Source: JANLQX01 sp031368215 (GTDB lineage: Bacteria; Actinomycetota; Acidimicrobiia; Acidimicrobiales; JANYDT01). From it: a stretch of DNA of 64,000 bases. A program made the position numbers and the translations under genes. Positions 56,548-64,000 of the stretch are shown piece after piece. The stretch spans positions 27,591-91,590 of the forward strand of contig JANLRD010000009.1 of the NCBI GenBank assembly GCA_031368215.1. The letters run 5' to 3'. The number at the start of each line of letters is the position of its first letter. Position 1 is the first letter of the stretch. The notes under the pieces were generated by a model. The model ran no database searches. It saw only the letters and a program-made list of their open reading frames with translations, and was not told where the DNA came from.

Positions 56548-59259
56548 ATGGGCCGAAAGATCATGCTGCTCGACGGGAACTCGCTGACCTATCGGGCTTT
56601 CTTCGCTCTGCCGGCGGACATGGCGACGGCATCAGGGCAGGTCACCAATGCTGTGTTCGGCTTCACGTCGATGCTGCAATACATGCTCAACGAACATCGG
56701 CCTGATGCCATCGTGGCCACCTTCGACCGGCCCGAACCGACATTCCGCCACAACACCATCCCTGACTACAAGGCCGGTCGCGCCGAGACGCCCGACATCC
56801 TCCGTCAGCAGATGGGTCTCGTCCGGCGCGTCGTCGAAGTGCTCGATGTCCCGCTGCTCGAAGTGGTCGGGTTCGAGGCCGACGACGTACTTGCGACACT
56901 TGCGACCCAGGGGTTTGCGCAGGGCGACGACATCATCGTGGTGACCGGCGACCGCGACAGCTACCAGCTGGTCCGTGATGCGAAGGAACCGGGGGAAGGC
57001 TCGATCCGGGTCCTCTACAACAAGCGTGGCGTCAGTGACTATGCGCTCTACGACGAGCAGGGGATCATCGATCGCACCGGGGTGCACCCGACCAAGTACG
57101 ACCAGTACGCCGCGCTCCGAGGTGACACTTCGGACAACCTCCCGGGCGTTCCGGGCGTAGGGGAGAAGACGGCGGCGAAGCTGATCAACGACTACCGCGA
57201 CATCGACGGCATCTTCGCCAACCTCGACAAGGCGACCCCGAAGCTCCGCCAGAACCTCATCGACCACGAAGCGATCGTGCGGCGCAATGCCACGGCCACT
57301 CCGTTGATCCGCGACGTGCCGGGCGTGTCGATCGACGTCGCAATAACGCCGAAGCCCGATCTGACGGCGGCCCGCGAGCTCTTCAAGACACTGGAGTTCC
57401 GGGCCCTGAGCGAGCGTGTGCTCGACGCGTTCGCCCTGTCGTTCGGTGGGTCGAGCGGATCCGCCGGCTCGGTTACGGAGTCCGTGTACGGCTACCTCGA
57501 CGTCGTTGTCGATGAGCTGATGGTTGGAGACCGGATCGGGTTTCCGTCCGAGGGGCACCTGGGCTTCGATGGACGTTGGGCCGGGACTCCGGGACGATCC
57601 GCGCTGCTCGGCCTGGCATGGGCCTCCGAAGACCGCGTTGTCTACGCGTCCGCGGACGTACTGCAACACGACGGCGGCGCCGGTCTGGCCGCGCTCGCCG
57701 ACGCCTTCGGGTCTGCGACGCTGTGGGCGCACGGTCACCGTCTGAAGGAGCTCCTTCGTTCCCTCCACGATCTCGGAATGGACCTCGGCTCGTTACGCGC
57801 GCTTGGTATCGACACTGCGGTCGCGGGGTATCTCCTCGATCCTGCCGAGAACGTCTACGACCTCGACGAGTTGGCACGGCAATACGCCGGCCTCGATCTT
57901 CGTGGCGCCGATGCGCCGCCGATCGGTCAGCTCGACTTCGGCGGCGAGGTCGAGTCGCCGGCGGTCGCGGTTGGCCGTCGCGCGCTCGCCGTGGTTCGGC
58001 TCACGCCGCCGCTGCTCGCCGCGCTCAGTGCCCGCGGGTTGGCGAAGCTCTACGACGAGATCGAACGCCCCTTGATCGGTGTGCTCGCCCGCATGGAGAT
58101 CGCTGGCGTCCGGGTCGACACGACCTACCTCAAGGAGCTCTCGCAGTCGCTGACCGCGCAGGCGCACGAGCTCGAGGAGAAGGTGCAGGAATTGGCGGGA
58201 CGACGCTTCACGGTGAACTCCGTCCCTCAGCTCCGCACGGTGCTCTTCGATGAGCTCGGTCTGAAGACGGACAAGAAGACCAAGACCGGCTATTCCACCG
58301 ATGCGCAGGCGCTGGAGAAGGTGCGCGATCAGCACCCGATCGTCGACGCGCTCCTCCGCTATCGCGAGGTCGAGAAGCTCCGTTCGACCTATGGCGAGAA
58401 CCTGCTGGCGGAAGTGGCGAGCGACGGTCGGATCCACGCCACGTTCAATCAGACGGTGGCGCGCACCGGACGATTGTCCAGCGATCAGCCGAACCTCCAC
58501 AACATCCCGATCAGGTCCGAGGAGGGACGCCAGTTCCGTCGCGCCTTCATCCCCGCCGACGGCTGCGAGTTCCTCGTCGCCGACTACAACCAGATCGAGT
58601 TGCGGGTCATCGCCCATCTCGCCCAGGACCCGGGCCTGATCACGGCGTTCACCACCGGTGCCGATGTGCACACAGAAACGGCGAAACGGATCTTCTCCGT
58701 CGAGGCCAACGAGGTCAGCGTGGCGATGCGCTCGAAGGCGAAGATGGTTTCCTACGGCCTTGCCTACGGCATGGAGTCCTATGGGCTCGCTCAGCGACTC
58801 GGCGTGCCTGTGGCCGAGGCCACGGAAATCCTGAACGCGTATTTCGTTGCATTTCCGAACGTCCGGTCCTATATGGACGCCGCTGTCGTCGAGGCCCGGA
58901 ACAAGGGCTACACCGAGACGCTGTTCGGACGTCGCCGCCAGATCCCCGAGCTCCAGAATCCGAATTTCCGCATCCGTCAGATGGGGGAACGACAGGCGAT
59001 GAACGCCGGGATCCAGGGGCTCGCCGCCGACATCTTCAAAGTCGCCCTGGTCCGTCTCGACGCGGCCCTACGTGAGGCGCGACGTGACAGCCAGATCATC
59101 CTGCAGGTCCACGACGAGGTGATCCTCGAAGTGCCGCAGCACGAGCGAGACGAAGTACGCGCGCTGACGATCTCGACCATGCGCGACGCTGCGGAGCTCT
59201 CCGTTCCGCTCGAGGTCAACATCGCCTGGGGTCCCACGTGGGCGGACGCCAAGGGCTGA
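56548..59259 (+). CDS. polA: DNA polymerase I
   Basis: A 903-residue repair and Okazaki-processing polymerase. Residues 1-290 are the 5'-3' exonuclease (LLDGNSLTYRAF, DDVLATLA, TGDRDSYQL, GVPGVGEKTA). Residues about 310-490 have the 3'-5' exonuclease fold but no D-x-E metal motif (the strand reads LGFDGRWAGTPGRSALLGL), so proofreading is probably absent, as in mycobacterial PolA. The polymerase domain has motif A DYNQIELRVIAHL, motif B RSKAKMVSYGLAYGM and motif C QVHDEVILE. TAGGCT lies 6 bases before the ATG, implying a leaderless mRNA. A two-step hairpin follows the stop. Confidence 0.97.
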   Translation: MGRKIMLLDGNSLTYRAFFALPADMATASGQVTNAVFGFTSMLQYMLNEHRPDAIVATFDRPEPTFRHNTIPDYKAGRAETPDILRQQMGLVRRVVEVLDVPLLEVVGFEADDVLATLATQGFAQGDDIIVVTGDRDSYQLVRDAKEPGEGSIRVLYNKRGVSDYALYDEQGIIDRTGVHPTKYDQYAALRGDTSDNLPGVPGVGEKTAAKLINDYRDIDGIFANLDKATPKLRQNLIDHEAIVRRNATATPLIRDVPGVSIDVAITPKPDLTAARELFKTLEFRALSERVLDAFALSFGGSSGSAGSVTESVYGYLDVVVDELMVGDRIGFPSEGHLGFDGRWAGTPGRSALLGLAWASEDRVVYASADVLQHDGGAGLAALADAFGSATLWAHGHRLKELLRSLHDLGMDLGSLRALGIDTAVAGYLLDPAENVYDLDELARQYAGLDLRGADAPPIGQLDFGGEVESPAVAVGRRALAVVRLTPPLLAALSARGLAKLYDEIERPLIGVLARMEIAGVRVDTTYLKELSQSLTAQAHELEEKVQELAGRRFTVNSVPQLRTVLFDELGLKTDKKTKTGYSTDAQALEKVRDQHPIVDALLRYREVEKLRSTYGENLLAEVASDGRIHATFNQTVARTGRLSSDQPNLHNIPIRSEEGRQFRRAFIPADGCEFLVADYNQIELRVIAHLAQDPGLITAFTTGADVHTETAKRIFSVEANEVSVAMRSKAKMVSYGLAYGMESYGLAQRLGVPVAEATEILNAYFVAFPNVRSYMDAAVVEARNKGYTETLFGRRRQIPELQNPNFRIRQMGERQAMNAGIQGLAADIFKVALVRLDAALREARRDSQIILQVHDEVILEVPQHERDEVRALTISTMRDAAELSVPLEVNIAWGPTWADAKG

Positions 59260-59273
59260 ACCGGGCTGAGACA

Positions 59274-59312
59274 TGTCGCGATGGGTCGCTCCTGAAGCGA
59301 CTGAGCGCGACA
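59274..59312. terminator. Two-segment hairpin between polA and convergent methyltransferase
   Basis: Outer stem TGTCGCG/CGCGACA (7 bp), a 4+4 internal loop, and inner stem GTCGCT/AGCGAC (6 bp) closing CCTGA. It can serve both directions. No T tract. Confidence 0.65.
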
Positions 59313-59341
59313 GGTCCCGACTTACCGACCGGCGACCTTCG

Positions 59342-60061
59342 TCAGCGCTTCTCGGCGACGAGCAGGAACTGCTTGCCGAAGACGCGCCACGCAATCGGGA
59401 GGCGGCAGTACAGCGAAATGAGCTTCGGGGAGACCTGTCGATGGCTCTCCATCGAATACGGGAGGAGTCGATCGATGCACTCGATCACATGGAAGCCCCG
59501 CAACTCCATCGCTTCCTTCAACGAGCGCTCGGTGAGGGGCAATCGATGGTCGAGGAAGTCCCAGTACTCCTTCAGCGTATAGCGCATGTTCGGTCCCATT
59601 GCCACCAGGCGACCGCCCGACCGCAGTGACGCATGGGCCCGGGCGAGGACGGCGAGGAGGTCGTCCGCACTGGCGAGATGCTCGAAGAAATTACTGGTGA
59701 ACACCGCGTCGAGCGTCCCATCGGGGATCGGCCACGGCTCGGTGGCGTCGATCGGGAAGAGGGTGACGTCGGCGTCAAGATGGGCTTTCGACTCCGGGTT
59801 CAGGTCGATCGCGAACTTCTCGTCGGCGTCGATGTTGTTGATGAAGTCGCCGTAGCCCGCGGCCAGGTCGAGGACCCGAGTTGGATGGCCGAGCCGTTTG
59901 CGGAAGAGGTCGTCGACAAGGACTCGCCACACGCGTTGTCGATAGGGGAGCACACGATCGAACCGCGCCCGGTAGACCTCCGCGAGGGTCGCTGGCGTCG
60001 TCATGCTCATGGCGAGATGATCGGCGTCTTCGGGTAGCGGTGGGATAGAACGATCAGCCAT
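59342..60061 (-). CDS. SAM-dependent methyltransferase (class I)
   Basis: A 239-residue methyltransferase-like protein: RVLDLAAGYGDFINNID is the SAM motif I, AIDLNPES the acidic loop, DAVFTSNFFEHL motif IV and LRSGGRLVAMGPN the following strand. The C-terminal part (LPYSMESHRQVSPKLISLYCRLP) is basic and may touch membrane or glycolipid. ATG 60061 has CTGGAG 8 bases upstream; ATG 60010 is an alternative. The two divergent methyltransferase genes share the CATG at 60059-60062 as both start codons. Substrate unknown. Confidence 0.8.
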   Translation of the reverse strand: MADRSIPPLPEDADHLAMSMTTPATLAEVYRARFDRVLPYRQRVWRVLVDDLFRKRLGHPTRVLDLAAGYGDFINNIDADEKFAIDLNPESKAHLDADVTLFPIDATEPWPIPDGTLDAVFTSNFFEHLASADDLLAVLARAHASLRSGGRLVAMGPNMRYTLKEYWDFLDHRLPLTERSLKEAMELRGFHVIECIDRLLPYSMESHRQVSPKLISLYCRLPIAWRVFGKQFLLVAEKR

Positions 60062-60833
60062 GTCGGATGCTCCAGTTGGTGGCCCGGATGCACCGGCCGC
60101 ACGCGGTCATTGGTTCGAGGACCTTGCCGCGCACATGGGTCCATCGTATTTGCGGTATTCGTTCACCAAGGGGACGGCCCAGGAAGTCGCGTTCCTCGCC
60201 GACGTCACCGAGGTCCGGCCGGGCGACCGGCTCCTCGACGTCGGCTGCGGGCCGGGGCGTCACACGTTGGCGTTCGCCGAGCTCGGGGTGTTCGCCGACG
60301 GTGTCGACATCTCCCAGACGTTCGTTGACCTCGGAGCGTCCGCCGCTCGGGAACGGTCGCTGCCCGCCACGTTCCGGCGGCTGGACGCCCGGAACCTCGA
60401 CATCGTCGGGGAGTACGACGTCGTGCTCTCGCTGTGTCAGGGAGGCTTCGGCCTGCTCGGCCGTGACGCCGACGGCGCCGCCGACGGGGATGTCCTTGCC
60501 CGGATGGCGTGTGCCCTCAAACCGGGTGGTCGTCTGGTCCTGAGCGCGTTCAGCGCGTACTTCCAGCTCCGCCACCTCGAGTCGAGCGACACGTTCGACG
60601 CCGAAACCGGCGTGAACCACGAGGCGACCGAGGTGAGGGACGCCGCCGGCCGGAGCAAAGCGGCCGATCTCTGGACCACCTGCTTCACCCCCCGGGAGTT
60701 GCGTTTGCTCGCCGAGCGCGCCGGCCTCACCGTGGACGCCGTGTGGTCGGTGACGCCCGGCTCGTACGCAAGGAACCGTCCGATCGTCGACCTGCCCGAG
60801 TTCCTGCTCCTCGCCCATCGAGCGGCCGATTGA
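60060..60833 (+). CDS. SAM-dependent methyltransferase (class I)
   Basis: A 257-residue methyltransferase with RLLDVGCGPGRHTLAFAELG as motif I near residues 58-77, DGVDIS as the acidic loop, YDVVLSLCQGGFGLLG and LKPGGRLVLSAFSAYF. HMGPSYLRYSFTKGTAQEV at the N-terminus resembles ubiquinone/sterol-type C-methyltransferases of actinobacteria. It may modify a small lipid or cofactor. Its ATG overlaps the ATG of the divergent methyltransferase gene. Confidence 0.83.
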   Translation: MSDAPVGGPDAPAARGHWFEDLAAHMGPSYLRYSFTKGTAQEVAFLADVTEVRPGDRLLDVGCGPGRHTLAFAELGVFADGVDISQTFVDLGASAARERSLPATFRRLDARNLDIVGEYDVVLSLCQGGFGLLGRDADGAADGDVLARMACALKPGGRLVLSAFSAYFQLRHLESSDTFDAETGVNHEATEVRDAAGRSKAADLWTTCFTPRELRLLAERAGLTVDAVWSVTPGSYARNRPIVDLPEFLLLAHRAAD

Positions 60834-60884
60834 CCTGCTCGCCGCGTGGTTCGGGGTGACCGGGCGGCGCTGGTAGCGTTGTTT

Positions 60885-60912
60885 CCCTTCGTACGAATTC
60901 CCGTCCGAAGGG
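60885..60912 (+). promoter_or_regulatory. Hairpin in rpsA leader
   Basis: CCCTTCG (60885-60891) pairs with CGAAGGG (60906-60912). TAGCGT at 60874-60879 would start transcription at its base, giving a leader of about 75 bases. Possible S1 autoregulatory site. Confidence 0.45.
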
Positions 60913-60961
60913 TCGCGCCGGTTTGGGCGATCGCCCCGAGCGATGTAAAGGCAGTACCTCT

Positions 60962-62344
60962 ATGACTGATATGGCAACCGCAATGGAGACCGAGGGTCTC
61001 TTCGGTTCCTTCGATGAGGCGGGTAACTACACCCCCCGTCAGATCACCTTCAACGATCTCAGCACCAGCTTCGAAGATCTGATCAACGGCACGATTGTCG
61101 AGTTCGACGATGGCGACATCGTCAAGGGCACCGTCGTCAAGATTGACAAGGACGAAGTCCTCCTCGACATCGGCTTCAAGTCCGAGGGCGTCATTCCGGC
61201 TCGCGAGCTCTCGATTCGCAACGACGTCAACCCGTCGGAGATCGTCTCGCTCGGCGAGGAGATCGAAGCCCTTGTCCTCACGAAGGAAGACAAAGAAGGT
61301 CGGCTCGTCCTCTCCAAGAAGCGCGCCCAGTACGAGCGCGCCTGGGGCACGATCGAGAAGATCAAAGAGAACAATGGCGTCGTCAAGGGCCTCGTTATCG
61401 AAGTCGTTAAAGGCGGCCTCATCGTCGACATCGGCCTGCGTGGCTTCTTGCCCGCATCGCTCGTCGAACTCCGCCGTGTTCGCGACCTGCTGCCCTACGT
61501 GGGCCGTGAGGTCGAGACGAAGATCATCGAGCTCGACAAGAACCGCAACAACGTCGTCCTCTCCCGCCGTGCCTGGCTCGAGGAGACCCAGAAGGAACAG
61601 CGCGAGGACTTCCTCGCCAACCTCAAGCCTGGCGAGGTCCGCGAGGGCGTCGTGTCCAGCGTCGTCAACTTCGGTGCGTTCGTCGATCTGGGCGGTATGG
61701 ACGGCCTCGTTCACGTCTCCGAACTCTCATGGAAGCACGTCGACCACCCGTCGACCGTCGTCACCGTCGGCGACCGCATCACCGTCCAGGTGCTCGAGGT
61801 CGACTACAGCCGTGAGCGCATCAGCCTCTCGCTGAAGGCCACCCAGCAGGATCCGTGGGCGGAGTTCGCGTCGAACCACCGAGTCGGCGAGCTCGTCTAC
61901 GGACGGGTCACGAAGATGGTGCCGTTCGGAGCGTTCGTACAGGTCGGCGAGGGCATCGAAGGTCTCGTCCACATCTCCGAGATGGCCGGCCACCACGTCG
62001 AACATCCCGAGCAGGTCGTCGCCGTCAACGAGGAGCTCTGGGTCAAGATCATCGACCTCGACCTGCAGCGTCGCCGCATCAGCCTGTCCATCAAGCAGGC
62101 CGCCGAAGGTGGCGTCGTCGCCGCCGAGTACCAGGCAGCCTTCGGCGAGCATGCCTACGACGAGGCCGGCAACTACATCGGCGAATACACCACCGGTGAG
62201 TTCACGCCCGACAACGAGGCCCAGGCCGCGTGGCTCGAGGAGTACAACCGTCAGCAGGCCGAGGCCAGCGAGGCCGCCGGCGCCGCCGCAGCCGAGGCCG
62301 CAACCGCCGAGGCTCCCGAAGCTCCCGAGGCTCCCGAAGCCTGA
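60962..62344 (+). CDS. rpsA: 30S ribosomal protein S1
   Basis: A 460-residue S1 protein with four S1 RNA-binding repeats (about 47-115, 130-200, 217-287 and 302-372; for example GTVVKIDKDEVLLDIGFKSEG and GVVSSVVNFGAFVDLGGMDGLVHVSEL), as in actinobacterial S1, and an acidic Ala/Glu/Pro tail. It binds mRNA on the small subunit. ATG 60962 chosen with AAAGG about 9 bases upstream; unlike its neighbours the mRNA has a leader. It follows polA at two genes' distance, the conserved polA-rpsA neighbourhood. Confidence 0.96.
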   Translation: MTDMATAMETEGLFGSFDEAGNYTPRQITFNDLSTSFEDLINGTIVEFDDGDIVKGTVVKIDKDEVLLDIGFKSEGVIPARELSIRNDVNPSEIVSLGEEIEALVLTKEDKEGRLVLSKKRAQYERAWGTIEKIKENNGVVKGLVIEVVKGGLIVDIGLRGFLPASLVELRRVRDLLPYVGREVETKIIELDKNRNNVVLSRRAWLEETQKEQREDFLANLKPGEVREGVVSSVVNFGAFVDLGGMDGLVHVSELSWKHVDHPSTVVTVGDRITVQVLEVDYSRERISLSLKATQQDPWAEFASNHRVGELVYGRVTKMVPFGAFVQVGEGIEGLVHISEMAGHHVEHPEQVVAVNEELWVKIIDLDLQRRRISLSIKQAAEGGVVAAEYQAAFGEHAYDEAGNYIGEYTTGEFTPDNEAQAAWLEEYNRQQAEASEAAGAAAAEAATAEAPEAPEAPEA

Positions 62345-62368
62345 TCGCGCCACTGGGCCGCACAACGA

Positions 62369-62395
62369 CGAAGGGGCGCCCCGAGCGCCCCTTCG
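62369..62395. terminator. Strong bidirectional hairpin after rpsA
   Basis: A perfect 10-bp stem CGAAGGGGCG/CGCCCCTTCG with a 7-base loop, 24 bases after the rpsA stop. No T run. Confidence 0.75.
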
Positions 62396-62450
62396 ACGCG
62401 TCTGCGTTCAACTCGGCGGATGCCGGCCCGGAGCGCCGGCTGACGCTCCC

Positions 62451-62594
62451 GCCGCAGATCGGCCCATCCCTGCCGCACCTGACACCAGTTCTGCCGCACA
62501 TCGGCCAATTTCGCCCGCTTTCGCGCCGAGTCCGGCGCATCTGAGGCAGGAAACGCCTGATCTGCGGCAGAACCTGCCTGATCTGCGGTGCGTT
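62451..62594. repeat. Large imperfect inverted repeat built of CTGCCGCA and CTGATCTGCGG units
   Basis: The left part carries CCGCAGATCGG, CTGCCGCACCTGA and CTGCCGCACATCGGCC; the right part carries the complementary CTGAGGCAGG, CCTGATCTGCGGCAG and CCTGATCTGCGGTG. Together they span the gap between the convergent rpsA and response-regulator genes. No ORF inside looks coding. Confidence 0.7.
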
Positions 62595-62623
62595 GCTCGA
62601 GCCGGGCGCTCGAAACGGGCGAG

Positions 62624-63310
62624 TCAGTCGAGGCGGATGATGCCCATGCGTACGGCGCAAACGACGGCCTGGGTACGGTCGGCAGTATCGAGCTTCTGGT
62701 AGATCGACGCGAGGTGGTTCTTTACCGTCTTGATCGAGATGTAGAGCTTCTGGGCCACTTCGACGGTGGAGAAGCCGTCGGCGACGAGCTGGAGCACTTC
62801 TTCTTCCCGCTTCGATATGACGGACTCACCGGGGCGGTCGGGGATCGGGAACTTCGCCTCACGCAGCATCGACTTCGCGAATTCGGGAGACACGGTCCCT
62901 TCGCCGTTGGACGCGGCGCGAACGGCGTCGGCGACCTCGTCGGTCGAGCAGTCCTTCACCAGGTAGCCGGCTGCACCGCAGCGGATCGCCTTGGCAAGAA
63001 CATCCTTGTCGGCGTGCATGGTCAGCATGACGACCTGGGTGTCGGGACACGTCTGGCGGATCCGGCGGGTCGCTTCGACGCCATCGAGGACCGGCATGCT
63101 GACGTCCATGAGGACCACGTCGGGGCGTAGCGCCTGGGCGAGCCGCACACCTTCCTCGCCGTCGCTGCCTTCGGCCACGACATCGAAGCCGTAGAGCTCC
63201 ATCGATCGTCGGAGGCCTTCGCGGAGCATGCGGTGATCATCGACCAGGAGCAGCCGGAGGGGACGCGCCCCGGCCGATCGTGCAGGCGCTGCGGGAAGCA
63301 GAGAACTCAT
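62624..63310 (-). CDS. NarL/LuxR-family response regulator
   Basis: A 228-residue regulator: LLLVDDHRMLREGL, phospho-Asp69 in VVLMDVSMPVLDG, Thr in MLTMHAD, Lys in GYLVKDC, then a LuxR-type helix-turn-helix (SKREEEVLQLVADGFSTVEVAQKLYISIKTVKNHLASIYQKL). It pairs with the upstream kinase gene, whose stop overlaps the ATG (ATGA). Resembles DevR/LiaR-type regulators. Confidence 0.94.
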   Translation of the reverse strand: MSSLLPAAPARSAGARPLRLLLVDDHRMLREGLRRSMELYGFDVVAEGSDGEEGVRLAQALRPDVVLMDVSMPVLDGVEATRRIRQTCPDTQVVMLTMHADKDVLAKAIRCGAAGYLVKDCSTDEVADAVRAASNGEGTVSPEFAKSMLREAKFPIPDRPGESVISKREEEVLQLVADGFSTVEVAQKLYISIKTVKNHLASIYQKLDTADRTQAVVCAVRMGIIRLD

Positions 63311-64000
63311 AGACCCTCCAATCGGCAACGCACGACCGTTCCTTGACCGGGTTGCGACGAAATTTCGGCGCGCGCACCGATTGATGTCGCGCGTTCCTGC
63401 AATCCGCGAAGCCCGTAGGAGTCGCGTCGGCCTTCCGAGGCGGCGTAGCCCTTGCCGTCGTCTTGGATTTCGAGGAGGGCGCTCTTCCCGTCGGTCTCCC
63501 ACCTAACCCACACGTTGCGGGCCTTGGCGTGTCGTTCGACGTTCACGATGGCTTCCTGGGCGATGTGCCACATCTCGCGTTCCTGCCGCGGCGGAAGGGT
63601 CCCGACGACCCGATGACGGAAGTCGATGACGATCGATGACCGGTCGCTCACGCGTTCGAGGAACTGCTCGAGCGTCACGACGAAGGAGTTGCCCTCGCTC
63701 ACTTCGGTGCGGATGTCGTACAGCGTCTCGCGCACTTCAGCGATCACCCTCGTGACTTCCCCCCGCATTCGACTGAGCTCGTTGCTGATTGCCGGGTCAC
63801 CGACGGTCTTTGCGCTTCGGTCGAGCTCGAAGCCGAGGTAGGCGAGGGATTGTCCGATGCGGTCGTGGAGGTCGCGGGCGATGCGGCTGCGTTCCTCGCT
63901 CGCCGCCACTCCTCGGATCCGCAGGAAGAGGCGGGCGTTGTCGATCCCGATTGCCGACGGTTCGGCAGGCTGCGGAGTACCTCATGCTGCTGGACATCCT
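63307..64000 (-). CDS. GAF-type sensor histidine kinase, partial, with apparent frameshift
   Basis: C-terminal part of a NarX/DevS-type kinase. RIARDLHDRIGQSLAYLGF holds the phospho-His, HIAQEAIVNVERHA the N-box and LEIQDDGKGYAASEGRRDSYGLRGL the ATP lid. Reading upstream, the frame contains a plausible GAF end (AIGIDNARLFLRI) and then hits TGA at 63982-63984; shifting by one base near 63966 restores VLRSL before it. This suggests a one-base deletion or sequencing error. The gene continues beyond the window. It shares ATGA with the regulator gene. Confidence 0.8.

Noticed and set aside
63982..63984. A second selenocysteine UGA, in the histidine kinase gene
   Set aside because: GAF-kinases have no redox site here and no hairpin follows; a one-base frameshift explains the sequence better.

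Overview
The window is GC-rich, densely coded DNA from a high-G+C actinobacterium. The coiled-coil/ANTAR regulator, polA and rpsA cluster (55.5-62.3 kb) resembles the actinobacterial Rv1626-Rv1630 neighbourhood. The F420-type luciferase-like oxidoreductase, DUF3052, PaaX, the stand-alone type II fatty-acid synthase operon and the many leaderless genes fit an Acidimicrobiia-like lineage; the exact taxon is inference. I see no transposase, integrase, phage gene, CRISPR array or rRNA. One tRNA, Leu(CAA), is present.

Layout. 1-5 kb: end of a membrane patatin-like protein, then an acyl-CoA synthetase coupled to an F420-type oxidoreductase. 5-10 kb: a zinc-ribbon hypothetical protein, then a short-chain dehydrogenase translationally chained to a NitT/TauT-type ABC importer, closed by a strong terminator. 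10-16 kb: DUF3052, DUF998, HutD, a DEAD-box helicase with a structured leader, an SDR, a sulfatase and Tpx. 16-22.5 kb: a dimethylglycine/sarcosine dehydrogenase-like protein with a choline-kinase-like gene, a long-chain acyl-CoA ligase and a PAP2-type membrane enzyme. 22.5-29 kb: housekeeping hydrolases and dehydrogenases, endonuclease IV and an OmpR-type two-component pair with an 11-bp-spaced operator. 29-31.8 kb: selD, orphan ParA and PaaX. 32-36.5 kb: a two-domain CAP protein, desaturase plus flavin monooxygenase, Bcp and FabZ. 36.5-42.8 kb: a membrane glycosyltransferase and the fabD-(sORF)-fabH-fabG-acpP-fabF operon. 42.9-49.3 kb: adenylate-cyclase/ATPase fusion, tRNA-Leu, two YceI proteins, a J-domain protein and an O-antigen-ligase-like protein. 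49.3-55.4 kb: homocysteine methyltransferase bracketed by direct repeats, a metallo-beta-lactamase-fold hydrolase, dienelactone hydrolase, 4-alpha-glucanotransferase and aldose epimerase. 55.5-64 kb: coiled-coil protein, ANTAR regulator, polA, two methyltransferases, rpsA and a LuxR-type two-component pair cut by the window end.

Most interesting signals. (1) selD carries an in-frame UGA at the catalytic Cys/Sec site, followed by a SECIS-like hairpin, so conventional gene calling starts it too late; the organism probably makes selenoproteins. (2) Two intergenic repeat families (79 bp and 68 bp, each with terminal inverted repeats) each occur twice, in opposite orientation. (3) A repeat of about 115 bp flanks a single gene in direct orientation and runs into 54-bp and 31-bp tandem units. 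(4) FabD has a C-terminal biotinyl-like domain lacking the modifiable lysine. (5) A 22-codon ORF with the operon's own AAAGGA ribosome site ends inside the fabH start codon. (6) Some fifteen genes have a TANNNT-like -10 box 6-7 nt before the start codon, implying widespread leaderless transcription; this also decides several start codons.
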